From: Ruminococcus sp.
GTDB taxonomy: Bacteria; Bacillota; Clostridia; Oscillospirales; Ruminococcaceae
Length of the DNA: 64,000 nt
Assembly: GCF_017464355.1 (NCBI RefSeq)
Contig: NZ_JAFUAG010000029.1
Coordinates: forward strand, 1 to 64,000
Reading direction: 5' to 3'
Part shown: one piece after another, positions 25,289-35,200 of the stretch
Layout: every line of letters begins with the position of its first letter
Position numbering within the stretch: the stretch's first letter is position 1
Notes under the pieces: generated by a model
Databases searched by the model: none
What the model was told of the DNA's origin: nothing
The model's input: the letters and a program-made list of their open reading frames with translations, nothing else
Program-made: the position numbers and the translations under genes

Positions 25289-25546
25289 TTACTTAGCCTT
25301 CTCGATGATGTTAACAAGTCTCCATCTCTTGTCCTTGGACAGAGGTCTTGTTTCCATTACCTTTACTGTATCGCCGATGCCGCACTCGTTATTCTCATCG
25401 TGTGCCTTGAGCTTTACAGTCTTCTTGATGATCTTCTTATACAGAGGGTGCTGAACGTTATCCTTGATAGCTACGACGATAGTCTTGTCCATCTTGTTGG
25501 AAACAACAGTGCCAACTCTGGTCTTTCTCAGATTTCTTTCGCTCAC
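25289..25546 (-). CDS. rpsQ: ribosomal protein S17
   Basis: 85 aa OB-fold protein. [25 protein letters not shown] and [20 protein letters not shown] are diagnostic. Last gene of the S10 segment. Confidence 0.98.
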   Translation of the reverse strand: MSERNLRKTRVGTVVSNKMDKTIVVAIKDNVQHPLYKKIIKKTVKLKAHDENNECGIGDTVKVMETRPLSKDKRWRLVNIIEKAK

Positions 25547-25564
25547 AGTGATCCTCCTCCTTTA

Positions 25565-25762
25565 TTACTGAGCTTCGGACTCATGCTTACGAATGAATGT
25601 CTTAACACGAGCGATATCCTTCTTCACAGCCTGAAGCCTCTTGGGATTCTCCAGCTGGTTCACAGCGTGCTGGAAGCGAAGGTTGAACAGCTCTTCCTTA
25701 AGCTCACCGAGCTTGGTGTTCAGCTCGTCTGCGGTCATATCCTTGATCTCATTTGCCTTCAT
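25565..25762 (-). CDS. rpmC: ribosomal protein L29
   Basis: 65 aa, two helices. [30 protein letters not shown] is the family core, with KKDIARVKT following. It sits at the exit tunnel. Its start codon overlaps the rplP stop by one base. Confidence 0.98.
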   Translation of the reverse strand: MKANEIKDMTADELNTKLGELKEELFNLRFQHAVNQLENPKRLQAVKKDIARVKTFIRKHESEAQ

Positions 25763-26184
25763 TACTGCTCACCACCCGTTTCTTTAACAATAAACTTGCA
25801 CTTGATAGGGAGCTTGTGCATTGCGAGTCTCATAGCCTCTCTTGCAGTCTCCTCAGGTACACCTGCGATCTCAAACATTACTCTGCCCGGCTTAACTACA
25901 GCTACCCAGTACTCGGGAGCGCCCTTACCTTTACCCATTCGGGTACCCAGAGGCTTTCTTGTTGCGGGCTTATCGGGGAACAGCTTTATCCATACCTGAC
26001 CGCCTCTCTTGATGTATCTTGTCATCGCGATACGGGCAGCCTCGATCTGGTTAGAGGTGATCCATGCGGGCTCAAGTGCCTGCAGACCGAAATCACCGTA
26101 GGAGACCTTGTTGCCTCTCAGTGCCTTACCGGTCATACGACCTCTGTGCTGTTTTCTGAACTTAACTCTCTTTGGAAGCAGCAT
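25762..26184 (-). CDS. rplP: ribosomal protein L16
   Basis: 140 aa. [37 protein letters not shown] and [27 protein letters not shown] identify it. It organises the peptidyl transferase region. It overlaps the stop of rpsC by one base. Confidence 0.98.
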   Translation of the reverse strand: MLLPKRVKFRKQHRGRMTGKALRGNKVSYGDFGLQALEPAWITSNQIEAARIAMTRYIKRGGQVWIKLFPDKPATRKPLGTRMGKGKGAPEYWVAVVKPGRVMFEIAGVPEETAREAMRLAMHKLPIKCKFIVKETGGEQ

Positions 26185-27002
26185 TATACGTTACCTCCTT
26201 CTCTTTTCATCGCACGAGCCTTGTTGAAATCTCTGCGATTATCCTTAGACCTGTCATCTCTGCGAGGTCTTCTCTTCTTGTCGTTCTTATCGCCGCTGTC
26301 GCGTCTGTCGCTTGCTGCGATCTCGCCCTTCAGAACTTCGCCTCTGTAGATCCATACCTTGATGCCCAGACGACCGTAGGTTGTGTGAGCCTCTGCTGTA
26401 CCGTAGTCGATATCAGCTCTGATAGTCTGCAGGGGGATAGTACCCTCGTGGTAGCTCTCGCTTCTGGCGATCTCAGCGCCTGCAAGTCTGCCGGATACCT
26501 TTACCTTGATACCCTTAGCGCCCAGCTTCATAGCTCTGCCGATGGACTGCTTCATAGCTCTTCTGAAAGAAACTCTGTCCTCCAGGTCATGAGCGATCTT
26601 CTCAGCGACCAGCTGTGCATTGATGTCGGGGTTCTTTACCTCAACGATATTGATAGCAACGCTCTTGCCGATCTTCTTCTCGATAGCAGCGCGCAGCTTC
26701 TCGATCTCAGCGCCGCCCTTACCGATAACGATACCGGGCTTTGCGCAGTAGATGTGGATCCTTACCTTCTGAGCGCCGTCCTTACCGGTAAAACGCTCGA
26801 TCTCAACCTTGGGAACGCCTGCGTAAACGCACTTGTCAGCGGGGTTCTTGGATCTTCTGTTGAGGTCCTTCATGATATCCTTACGGATGTTGTAGTCCTC
26901 AACCAGAGTGTCGCCGAAAGTGCTCTTATCTGCAAACCAGCGGGAATCCCAATTCTTTATCACACCGACTCTGAGTCCGTGTGGATTTACTTTCTGGCCC
27001 AT
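26184..27002 (-). CDS. rpsC: ribosomal protein S3
   Basis: 272 aa, longer than the common length of about 220-235 because of a C-terminal tail rich in K, R and D (about residues 215-272). [24 protein letters not shown] at the N-terminus, the KH domain [11 protein letters not shown], and [12 protein letters not shown] in the second domain. The tail is low-complexity and probably disordered. Confidence 0.98.
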   Translation of the reverse strand: MGQKVNPHGLRVGVIKNWDSRWFADKSTFGDTLVEDYNIRKDIMKDLNRRSKNPADKCVYAGVPKVEIERFTGKDGAQKVRIHIYCAKPGIVIGKGGAEIEKLRAAIEKKIGKSVAINIVEVKNPDINAQLVAEKIAHDLEDRVSFRRAMKQSIGRAMKLGAKGIKVKVSGRLAGAEIARSESYHEGTIPLQTIRADIDYGTAEAHTTYGRLGIKVWIYRGEVLKGEIAASDRRDSGDKNDKKRRPRRDDRSKDNRRDFNKARAMKREGGNV

Positions 27003-27022
27003 AGTTTACCTCCTCTTTCAGC

Positions 27023-27358
27023 TTAATCCTTTTCCTTGAGAACAACAGTGATGTGTGATGTTCTCTTCAGAATTCTATATGCTCTGCCCTGTGCTCTGGG
27101 CATGATCCTCTTCATGATAGGTCCGGGGCAAACATAGCACTCTGCAACATAGAGGTTGTTCTTATCCATGTTGTGGTTGTTCTCTGCGTTTGCTGCTGCG
27201 GACTTGAGGAGCTTCTCCAGATACTCACTTGCAGCCTTGGGTGTATTCTTAACAGTTGCCATTGCAACCTCGTAATCCTTACCTCTGATAAGATCAAGGA
27301 CGATCTGTACCTTACGAGGAGCAATTCTAGCTGTTCTCAGTATAGCTTTTGCTTCCAT
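27023..27358 (-). CDS. rplV: ribosomal protein L22
   Basis: 111 aa. [24 protein letters not shown] and [24 protein letters not shown], the latter being the loop lining the exit tunnel. Normal length and order after rpsS. Confidence 0.98.
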   Translation of the reverse strand: MEAKAILRTARIAPRKVQIVLDLIRGKDYEVAMATVKNTPKAASEYLEKLLKSAAANAENNHNMDKNNLYVAECYVCPGPIMKRIMPRAQGRAYRILKRTSHITVVLKEKD

Positions 27359-27374
27359 GTCTGATCCTCCTTAT

Positions 27375-27659
27375 TTACTTCTTACCGTTGTTCGAGGTCT
27401 TGGAACCTGCGTGGCCCTTGTAGGTCCTTGTGGGAGCGAACTCGCCCAGCTTATGACCTACCATATCCTCGGTAACATACACAGGCACGTGCTTTCTGCC
27501 GTCGTGTACTGCGAATGTGTGGCCTACGAAATCAGGGAAAATAGTGGAAGCTCTGCTCCAGGTCTTGAGGACCTTCTTCTCGCCTGCTTCGTTCATAGCA
27601 ACTACTCTCTTATAAAGAGCCTCCTGAACGTAAGGACCCTTCTTAACACTTCTGCCCAT
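27375..27659 (-). CDS. rpsS: ribosomal protein S19
   Basis: 94 aa. [43 protein letters not shown] and [15 protein letters not shown] are family motifs. It forms the A-site finger contact with S13. Confidence 0.98.
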   Translation of the reverse strand: MGRSVKKGPYVQEALYKRVVAMNEAGEKKVLKTWSRASTIFPDFVGHTFAVHDGRKHVPVYVTEDMVGHKLGEFAPTRTYKGHAGSKTSNNGKK

Positions 27660-27681
27660 TAGTCATCGTCCTCCTTTCAGG

Positions 27682-28515
27682 TTACTTGCCGTTTCTGCGC
27701 TTTACGATAAACTTATCGGAACGAGCGTGCTTAGCTCTGGTCTTGTAACCCAGAGTAGGCTTACCCCAAGGAGTAACAGGAGAAGGACGGCCAACAGGTG
27801 ACTTACCTTCACCACCACCGTGAGGGTGATCGCAGGGGTTCATGACGGAACCTCTTACGGTAGGTCTCCAGCCCATATGGCGCTTTCTTCCTGCCTTACC
27901 GATGTTTACGTTAGAGTGGTCGATGTTGCCTACCTGGCCGATAGTAGCCATGCAGTTAACGGAGATCTTTCTCATCTCGCCTGAAGGCAGTCTGATCAGA
28001 GCGTAAGCGCCCTCTCTGCCCATCAGCTGAGCCATGTTACCGGCGGAGCGAACCAGCTGTGCGCCCTTGCCGGGATAAAGCTCGATGTTGTGGATGAAAG
28101 TACCCACAGGGATATCCGCCAGAGTCAGAGCGTTGCCGGGCTTGATATCAGCGCCTGCACCGGCTCTTACAACATCACCAACAGCAAGACCGTTAGGTGC
28201 GATGATGTATCTCTTCTCGCCGTCCTCGTACTCAACCAGTGCGATGAAAGCGGATCTGTTAGGATCGTACTCGATAGTCAGAACAGTTGCGTTCATGTCG
28301 AGCTTGTTCCTCTTGAAATCAATAACACGGTATTTTCTTCTTACTCCGCCGCCTCTGTGACGAACGGTGATCCTACCGTAGCTGTTTCTTCCCGAGTTCT
28401 TCTTCAGGGGCTCAAGAAGGGACTTGCAAGGCTCAACCTTGGACAGCCCGGAATAGTCGATGACAGTCATGCCTCTTCTGCCGGGAGTCGTGGGCTTGTA
28501 AGTCTTTATTGCCAT
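27682..28515 (-). CDS. rplB: ribosomal protein L2
   Basis: 277 aa. [22 protein letters not shown], the RNA-binding core, and the C-terminal [29 protein letters not shown] with the conserved histidine. An AAGGAGT RBS precedes it. Unusually, 243 nt separate it from rplW. Confidence 0.98.
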   Translation of the reverse strand: MAIKTYKPTTPGRRGMTVIDYSGLSKVEPCKSLLEPLKKNSGRNSYGRITVRHRGGGVRRKYRVIDFKRNKLDMNATVLTIEYDPNRSAFIALVEYEDGEKRYIIAPNGLAVGDVVRAGAGADIKPGNALTLADIPVGTFIHNIELYPGKGAQLVRSAGNMAQLMGREGAYALIRLPSGEMRKISVNCMATIGQVGNIDHSNVNIGKAGRKRHMGWRPTVRGSVMNPCDHPHGGGEGKSPVGRPSPVTPWGKPTLGYKTRAKHARSDKFIVKRRNGK

Positions 28516-28758
28516 TTTAATTCAACTCCTTAAAATCTGGTTTTGCGAAAAGGTCAAAGTCCTCAGGACCAAGCACCCTTCCATACCTACGCTTTGCGGT
28601 GAACATGATGAGCGGTCCTCGCCGCCTCGCAAAGCCTCTCCGCCTTCACCTCGGTGTTTTCGGCATCAGGCGGGCAATGCGGAAATATCCGCACCTCTTT
28701 TCGAGGGTATCCTCAAAGCTTTCCCTTGGGTTCTCACCCGAGGTTCCGTCTTCAAGAA
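28516..28758 (-). promoter_or_regulatory. 243-nt structured spacer upstream of rplB
   Basis: No ORF is seen. On the minus strand it contains TGCGGA/TCCGCA (28678-28693), GAGG/CCTC (around 28700-28715), a GTCC-TGA-GGAC dyad near the 3' end, and a longer-range pairing of ACCTCGGGTG with CACCGAGGT. Gaps in this operon are normally 0-25 nt. The region may be an internal leader controlling rplB and downstream genes, or an inserted element. Confidence 0.5.
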
Positions 28759-29049
28759 TTAGTACATACCATCGAAGAATTCGATAGTCTTTTCGCCCTC
28801 AAGAGTAACGATAGCCTTTTTCCAGTCAGGGCGGAAACCAACGTATCTGCCCATTCTCTTCTGCTTGCCCTTAACGCTTATGGTGTTTACCTTAGCGACC
28901 TTAACGCCGAAGATCTCTTCGATAGCCTTAGCTATCTCGATCTTGTTAGCGTCCTTGGCAACCTCGAAGGTGTACTTCTTATCAGCGAGTCTGTCCATAG
29001 AGTCCTCGGTGATGATAGGCTTTATGATAATATCGTGAGCATTTTTCAT
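28759..29049 (-). CDS. rplW: ribosomal protein L23
   Basis: 96 aa. [26 protein letters not shown] and the [17 protein letters not shown]-terminal segment match the family. It docks trigger factor and SRP at the tunnel exit. Its start overlaps the rplD stop. Confidence 0.98.
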   Translation of the reverse strand: MKNAHDIIIKPIITEDSMDRLADKKYTFEVAKDANKIEIAKAIEEIFGVKVAKVNTISVKGKQKRMGRYVGFRPDWKKAIVTLEGEKTIEFFDGMY

Positions 29050-29672
29050 TAAGCGTATACCTCCTCGATCTTCTTTACAGCATCTGAAGATACAACGAAC
29101 TTATCGTAGTTCAGTATATCGTAAACGCTCAGGGTGTTTACAGTTGCTGTCTTGACACCGGGAATGTTTGCAGCGCTCTTAACTACCTTGTTATCAACAT
29201 CAGCAGTTACGATGAGAGCCTTGCCCTCTGCGCCGATAGCCTTGAGCATATCGACCATTACCTTGGTCTTATACTCCTTGGTCTCGATCTCGTTAACAAC
29301 GATCATGTTGTTGTCGATGACCTTGGTGGAGAAAGCAGACTTCATAGCAAGTCTTCTCTCCTTCTTATTAAGAGAATAGCTGTAATCTCTGGGCTTAGGA
29401 CCAAGAGCGATACCGCCGTGTACCCACTGAGGAGCTCTGATGGAGCCCTGTCTTGCGTGACCGGTACCCTTCTGTCTCCAGGGCTTTCTGCCGCCGCCTC
29501 TTACCTCTGTTCTGGTGAGGGTGGACTGTGTGCCCTGTCTCTGGTTAGCCAGATAATTAACTACCATAGCGTGCATAAGTGCCTTGTTAGGCTCAATGCC
29601 GAATATTGCATCGTTCAGCTCAGTGTCAGCTACCTTGTTGCCTGTCATATCAACTACTGCGATTTTTGACAT
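29049..29672 (-). CDS. rplD: ribosomal protein L4
   Basis: 207 aa. [35 protein letters not shown] is the extended rRNA-binding loop. The ATG at 29672 follows AAGGAGGAG and gives the normal [11 protein letters not shown] start; the frame runs six codons further. In E. coli L4 represses the S10 operon by binding its leader, relevant to the long leader here. Confidence 0.98.
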   Translation of the reverse strand: MSKIAVVDMTGNKVADTELNDAIFGIEPNKALMHAMVVNYLANQRQGTQSTLTRTEVRGGGRKPWRQKGTGHARQGSIRAPQWVHGGIALGPKPRDYSYSLNKKERRLAMKSAFSTKVIDNNMIVVNEIETKEYKTKVMVDMLKAIGAEGKALIVTADVDNKVVKSAANIPGVKTATVNTLSVYDILNYDKFVVSSDAVKKIEEVYA

Positions 29673-29689
29673 ATTAACTCCTCCTTCCA

Positions 29690-30328
29690 CTAAGCCTTCT
29701 TCTTAACGCTATCGCAAATGGTCACTGTTCCGTTCTTAGGACCGGGGATAGCGCCCTTGATAGCGATAAGATTATTTTCTGCGTCTACCTTAACGACTGT
29801 CAGGTTCTGTACAGTTACCTTAACGTTACCGTACTGACCGGGCATCTTCTTGCCCTTGTAGATCCTGGAAGGATCCGAGCAAGCGCCGTAGGAACCTGCG
29901 TGTCTGTGTACAGGGCCTGTACCGTGAGTTTCCTTCAGCCTGTGGCCGTTGTGACGCTTGATGGTACCGCTGAAGCCGTGACCCTTGCTGGTGCCGCTGA
30001 CATCAACAACGTCACCCTCAGCGAAAACGTCTGCCTTTACGATGTCGCCAACGTTGAGAGCAGCTGTATCAGCCAGTCTGAACTCCTTAAGAGTTCTCTT
30101 CATTGCAACGTCAGCCTTCTTGAAGTGACCCTGGAGAGGCTTGTTGACTCTCTTGGCTCTGATCTCGCCATAGCCCAGCTGAACAGCTTCGTAACCGTCG
30201 TTCTCAACGGTCTTCTTCCGAACAACTACGCAGGGGCCTGCTTCAACTACTGTTACAGGAACTATCTTTCCTGCTTCATCGAAGATCTGTGTCATACCGA
30301 TCTTCTTACCGATGATTCCCTTCTGCAT
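29690..30328 (-). CDS. rplC: ribosomal protein L3
   Basis: 212 aa. [39 protein letters not shown] and [25 protein letters not shown] are diagnostic. It is an early-assembly protein near the peptidyl transferase centre. 95 nt separate it from rpsJ, with two short hairpins. Confidence 0.98.
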   Translation of the reverse strand: MQKGIIGKKIGMTQIFDEAGKIVPVTVVEAGPCVVVRKKTVENDGYEAVQLGYGEIRAKRVNKPLQGHFKKADVAMKRTLKEFRLADTAALNVGDIVKADVFAEGDVVDVSGTSKGHGFSGTIKRHNGHRLKETHGTGPVHRHAGSYGACSDPSRIYKGKKMPGQYGNVKVTVQNLTVVKVDAENNLIAIKGAIPGPKNGTVTICDSVKKKA

Positions 30329-30423
30329 GATTTTTCCTCCTTGTGGTTATTGGTCGGTTTTCCGACATGACCTAACGTTTACCTCGTTTTTTGAGATCTC
30401 AGATAAACGATCTCATTTGGAGA

Positions 30424-30738
30424 TTACTTGACCTCCATAACGATGTTTACGCCGGCGGGAAGTTCAAGGTTCTCAAGAGTAGATATCGTCTCCTTGGTAG
30501 GTCTGATAACATCTATGAGTCTCTTGTGAGTTCTCAGCTCGAACTGCTCACGGCTGTCCTTGTACTTGTGAACAGCTCTCAGGATCGTTACTATCTCCTT
30601 GTTGGTAGGCAGCGGGATAGGTCCTGAAACCTGTGCGCCCGAACGCTTTACCGCCTCAACGATCTTTGCAGCTGCACTGTCAACAACAGCGTGCTCATAG
30701 CCCTTGATCTTGATCCTCATCTTCTCATTGACTGCCAC
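30424..30738 (-). CDS. rpsJ: ribosomal protein S10
   Basis: 104 aa. The frame opens earlier, but the GTG at 30738 follows AAGGAGG by eight bases and gives (M)[19 protein letters not shown], matching the family. [37 protein letters not shown] is the conserved core. It is also the transcription factor NusE. First gene of the superoperon. Confidence 0.97.
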   Translation of the reverse strand: MAVNEKMRIKIKGYEHAVVDSAAAKIVEAVKRSGAQVSGPIPLPTNKEIVTILRAVHKYKDSREQFELRTHKRLIDVIRPTKETISTLENLELPAGVNIVMEVK

Positions 30739-30824
30739 TTGAATCGCCTCCTTACAGCAATATAAAAATTGTTTTAGGGGCATGGTACCGATACTTCATT
30801 GGGTAAGTATCAGCATAAGCCTCA

Positions 30825-30895
30825 AAGCCTCAGTCAATTGCACAAACGATCGACTTTTCTGTCAACGCTCAACCGCTTGTGCAATTGACAGGCTT
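30825..30895 (-). promoter_or_regulatory. large hairpin in the S10 operon leader
   Basis: A perfect 13-bp dyad (GTCAATTGCACAA at 30833-30845 with its complement at 30877-30889) extends through AAGCCT/AGGCTT with a 2-nt bulge, so about 19 pairs surround a 31-nt interior. It ends about 85 nt before the rpsJ start. An L4-responsive or processing element is plausible but unproven. Confidence 0.55.
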
Positions 30896-30959
30896 TCAAG
30901 ACTACCTGTAGTACCGTGAGATGCGGTCATCTCAATCTACACTCTACCGTGTGTTCCCT

Positions 30960-31010
30960 GCCCTTCAATAAAAAATCCCGAGATCCGCCAACGCGGCCCC
31001 CGGACTGAAG
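30960..31010 (-). promoter_or_regulatory. possible attenuator in the S10 leader
   Basis: On the minus strand CCGC-GTTG-GCGG, with flanking CCG/CGG, is followed by GATTTTTTATT. It looks like an intrinsic terminator with an internal loop, placed in the leader between the promoter and rpsJ. Such a site would make the operon subject to attenuation. Confidence 0.4.
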
Positions 31011-31227
31011 AACATAGCACACGGTCACACGTCATGCTAAAAGAGCGCAGGATATCCCCGTACTCCCTCGCAAGAAGCATAACACATACAGTGCTCGGTA
31101 TTACAGCCGCCCGGTTTAAAATCGGACATACTCCGCGGAAATTACCTGACCAACTGTCAGCAACCTTCCGTTTCATCGCATATCATTCGCGTATCGTAAA
31201 GATACACATTGCAGTCATGCAAGTATT

Positions 31228-31256
31228 ATTATACACTACTCTCCCCGATTTTTCAA
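31228..31256 (-). promoter_or_regulatory. promoter of the S10-spc-alpha superoperon
   Basis: Minus-strand TTGAAA (31251-31256), 17 bp, TATAAT (31228-31233). Transcription would start near 31221, leaving a leader of about 480 nt. The gap 30739-31427 holds only this promoter, the leader structures and a hairpin at 31338-31365. Confidence 0.8.
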
Positions 31257-31337
31257 GGGTTTTGCGAAATTTATCCCCTTTTCTTGTATAGAACTTTTAT
31301 AACATTTGTACCTTGTTTTTATCTATTTTACACAAAG

Positions 31338-31365
31338 AACTTCCCGCCGTTTCCGATGGGAAGTT
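31338..31365 (-). terminator. possible terminator of the XRE regulator gene
   Basis: AACTTCCC (31338-31345) and GGGAAGTT (31358-31365) form an 8-bp stem about 60 nt after the XRE gene; on the minus strand only a short T-stretch follows. Confidence 0.45.
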
Positions 31366-31427
31366 TATCGCTGTATTTTACTGCTATGTCATCTCCGCCG
31401 ACGGGACTATACTATTATAATAGTATA

Positions 31428-32021
31428 TCACATCAGTTCTATTATCAGTCGGATAATACAGTACACCATGCTGATACCACCTATTGCTGCCGCCGCCAAC
31501 AGACTATTCCTGACAGTGCGGCGGTTTTTCTGCTCCTTCTCTTTCTCGATGTCATCGAGCGTTTCGCCGTTCACGAAAGCCAGTATCTCACGCTGAGTCT
31601 GAATATCGTTGTCAGCCTTTATCGTTTCCATTCGGTGGAAGGAAAGGAACGTCAGCACCGCCAGACCGCCTGCCAGCACCGCACCAATGACCCTGCCGAC
31701 CTCACCGCAGTTCTCGAATATCGCTGTCGTCAGCATCATGGCGACAAGCCCCAGCACCCCGCACCACTGTGCAGTTTTCAGCGTTTTTGCGTCTTTTTCA
31801 TTTACCGTCTTTTTCATAGTTTCGACATCTCCTTTGATAAGTTCATCGAGGCTCACTCCGAACAGGCCGCTGAGTATCAGCAAGCTGTGAACATCGGGAT
31901 AGCATTTTTCGTTCTCCCAGTTTGATACTGTCTGTCGGCTTACATAAGCCTTCTCAGCCAGCATCTCCTGTGACCACTCCTTTTCAGTCCTCAGCTTTCT
32001 GATAGTCTTGCAAAGTTCCAT
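31428..32021 (-). CDS. XRE-family regulator with C-terminal membrane helices
   Basis: 197 aa. The N-terminal helix-turn-helix (about residues 4-60) has LRTEKEWSQEMLAEKAYVSRQTVSNWENEKCYPD. A short linker leads to two hydrophobic segments (about 85-122) and a third near 172-193. A DNA-binding domain tied to a membrane part suggests a membrane-anchored sensor-repressor. The start at 32021 has an AAAGGAGG RBS, and the codons upstream are untranslated leader that includes the promoter. Monocistronic, with its own promoter and operator-like palindrome. Confidence 0.9.
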   Translation of the reverse strand: MELCKTIRKLRTEKEWSQEMLAEKAYVSRQTVSNWENEKCYPDVHSLLILSGLFGVSLDELIKGDVETMKKTVNEKDAKTLKTAQWCGVLGLVAMMLTTAIFENCGEVGRVIGAVLAGGLAVLTFLSFHRMETIKADNDIQTQREILAFVNGETLDDIEKEKEQKNRRTVRNSLLAAAAIGGISMVYCIIRLIIELM

Positions 32022-32088
32022 AAGGTCGCCTCCTTTCTTTTGTGTGAACTCATCATAGCATAAGCCGCAGTAAATTTCCACCAAAGGC

Positions 32089-32117
32089 ATTTTACAAAGG
32101 CGGAAAATCGTTGTCAA
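32089..32117 (-). promoter_or_regulatory. promoter of the XRE regulator
   Basis: Minus-strand TTGACA (32112-32117), 17 bp, TAAAAT (32089-32094), about 65 nt before the start codon. Confidence 0.75.
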
Positions 32118-32129
32118 ATCTCTTTGACA
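32112..32129. promoter_or_regulatory. operator-like palindrome at the XRE promoter
   Basis: TGTCAAA (32112-32118), TCTC, TTTGACA (32123-32129): a perfect 7-bp inverted repeat whose left arm includes the -35 box. Its position fits autorepression by the encoded XRE protein. Confidence 0.5.
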
Positions 32130-32201
32130 CGCCCTGTCTGCGCGGTTTTGCAGACTTTCCGCCCTGATACTATCATACCCCACATCGCAGTTTTTGTCAA
32201 T

Positions 32202-32236
32202 AAAAAAATCCGCCGCACCCGCAGGTACGGCGGAGA
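32202..32236 (-). terminator. terminator of nifJ
   Basis: An 11-bp stem (32209-32219 with 32224-32234, one mismatch) followed on the minus strand by seven T. Located 19 bp after the nifJ stop. Confidence 0.88.
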
Positions 32237-32254
32237 TCTATCTCACTTTAAGGA

Positions 32255-35200
32255 TTACTTCTCCTCAGTGTTGTACAGCTTAGCATATCTCATCAGATAG
32301 TCATATCTATCCTTTGCATTCTGCTCAGCCTTAGAGAACAGCTTCTCAGCTCTCTCAGGATTCTGTCTGGCCAGAGCGTTGTAACGAACTTCGCCCATGA
32401 TGAACTCTCTGTAATCAGCAGAAGGAGCCTTGGAATCCAGAATGAAGGGGTTCTTGCCTGCTTCCTTCAGACGAGGATCGTATCTGTACAGGTGCCAGTA
32501 GCCTGCCTGAACAGCCTTCTTCTCCTCGGTCTGAGCCAGCTTCATGCCGCCCTTGATACCGTGGTTGATACAAGGAGCATAGCCGATGATGATGGAAGGA
32601 CCGTGATAGCTCTCAGCCTCGCTGATAGCCTTCAGGCACTGGTTCATGTCTGCGCCCATTGCAACGTGTGCAACGTAAACGTAGCCATAGCTCATAGCTA
32701 TACCGGCCAGATCCTTCTTCTTAACTTCCTTACCTGCTGCTGCGAACTGAGCGATAGCGCCTGTAGGAGTAGACTTGGAGGACTGTCCGCCTGTGTTGGA
32801 GTAAACCTCGGTATCGAATACGAAGATGTTTACGTCCTCACCGGAAGCCAGAACGTGGTCAACGCCGGAGAAGCCGATATCGTATGCCCAGCCGTCGCCG
32901 CCGAAGATCCACATGGACTTCTTAGCCAGGTAGTCAGCATCCTTCAGTATCTCGTCTGCAGCCTTGGTCTTGGACTTCTTCAGAGCAGCTACCAGTTCAG
33001 CAGTTGCAGCCTTGTTAGCAGCGCCGTCATCAACAGTGCTGAGGTAAGCTTCAGCAGCTTCCTTGACAGCAGCAGCCTTGGTGGACTTGGAGAGCTCCAG
33101 GACCTTAGCAATAGTTCTGTTTCTTATAGTGGACTGAGCCAGGAACATACCGTAACCGTACTCAGCGTTATCCTCGAACAGGGAGTTAGCCCAGGCAGGA
33201 CCCTTGCCTTCCTTATTAGTGGTATAAGGAGTAGAAGGTGCGGAACCGCCCCAGATGGACGAGCAGCCTGTTGCGTTAGCGATGTACATTCTGTCGCCGA
33301 ACAGCTGGGTTATCAGCTTAGCGTAAGGAGTCTCGCCGCAGCCTGCGCAGGCGCCTGAGAATTCAAGCAGGGGCTGCTTGAACTGAGAGCCCTTGACAGT
33401 GGTCTCCTTGAACTTCTCGTGTACCTCGGGCTTGTCAGCCAGAGTCAGAGCGTAGTTGAATACTTCCTGCTCAGCCAGCTGAGTCTCCAGAGGCATCATG
33501 TTCAGAGCCTTTTCACCCTTCTTGCCGGGGCATACGTTCACGCAGGAGCCGCAGCCTGTGCAGTCCAGAGCAGACATAGTCATAACGAAGTTATAACCGG
33601 CCATGCCGTTTACGGGAACAGCCTTGTCCTGAGCCAGCTTAGGAGCCTTCTTCAGCTCGTCATCGGTCATGATAACAGGTCTGATAACAGCGTGAGGACA
33701 TACATAGGAGCAGAAGTTACACTGGATACAATTTGCACCGTTCCAAGCGGGAACATCTACTGCGATACCTCTCTTCTCGAAAGCAGCGGAGCCCTGGGGG
33801 AACACGCCGTCAGCCATATCCTTGAATGTGGATACAGGCAGCTTGTCGCCTTCCTGAGCATTGCAGGGTATCTGGATATTGTTGATGAAGTCACGGAGAG
33901 TCTTGTTCTTCTCCTGCTTCTCGGTGATCTTGTCCATGCCCATCTTGGTATCCTTAGCCTTCTTCCAGCTTGCGGGTACCTTGACCTCAACTACCTGCTG
34001 GCAGCCTGCGTCGATAGCGTCATGGTTCATCTTAACGATAGCTTCACCCTTCTTGGAGTAAGAAGCGGTAGCAGCGTCCTTCATGTACTTGATAGCGTCT
34101 TCCATAGGAATAATGCCGGACAGCTTGAAGAATGCAGACTGGAGCACGGTGTTGATCCTGTTGCCCAGACCGATCTCCTTACCGATCTTAACGCCGTTGA
34201 TGGTGTAGAACTTGATGTTGTTCTCAGCGATATATCTCTTTACCTGGCCGGGGAGGTGCTTGTCCAGCTCCTTCTCGTCCCACTGGCAGTTGAGCAGGAA
34301 TGTTCCGCCGGGCTTGATGTCCTGTACCATGTTGTACTTGTTGATATAGGACTCATTATGACAGGCAACGAAATCAGCCTGGTTGATGAGGTAAGTAGAC
34401 TTGATAGGTGTCTTACCGAATCTCAGGTGAGATACAGTTACGCCGCCCGACTTCTTGGAGTCATATGCGAAGTAAGCCTGTGCATACAGGTCGGTGTGGT
34501 CGCCGATGATCTTGATGGAGTTCTTGTTAGCGCCAACAGTACCGTCTGCGCCCAGACCCCAGAACTTACAAGCGGTGGTACCTGCAGGTGCAGAGTCCAG
34601 CTTGCCCTCGCTCTCCAGAGAGAGGTTGGTAACATCATCGTTGATACCCAGTGTGAATCTGGGCTTGTAGTTTTCCTTCCAGCTTGCGTTCCAGTAAACA
34701 GCCTTGATCTGGTCGGGAGTGGTATCCTTGGAACCAAGACCGTATCTGCCGCTTGCAACAGGGATATCGTGGAACTGAGTGCCCTTCAGTGCAGCAACAA
34801 CGTCCAGATACAGAGGCTCACCCAGAGAACCGGGCTCCTTAGTTCTGTCCAGAACGGAGATCTGCTCAACGGTAGAAGGCAGAGCAGCTACCAGTCTGTC
34901 AGCTGCGAAAGGTCTGTACAGTCTTACCTTAACAAGACCCAGCTTTGTGCCCTCGTTAGCGTTCAGGTAGTCGATAGTCTCTTCGATAGTATCGCATACA
35001 GAACCCATAGCTACGATAACGTGAGTAGCGTCCTCAGCGCCGTAGTAGTTGAACAGCTTATAGTCAGTGCCTATCTTGGCATTTACCTTGTTCATGTAAT
35101 CCTCTACGATACCGGGAACAGCGTCATAGTAGGGGTTGCAGGCCTCTCTTGCCTGGAAGAAGATATCGGGGTTCTGAGCAGTACCCTTCAGTACAGGGTG

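Noticed and set aside
28599-28787. 62-codon open frame within the rplW-rplB spacer
   Set aside because: It is on the strand opposite to the operon, lacks a RBS, and its residues are arginine-rich without similarity; the spacer looks non-coding.
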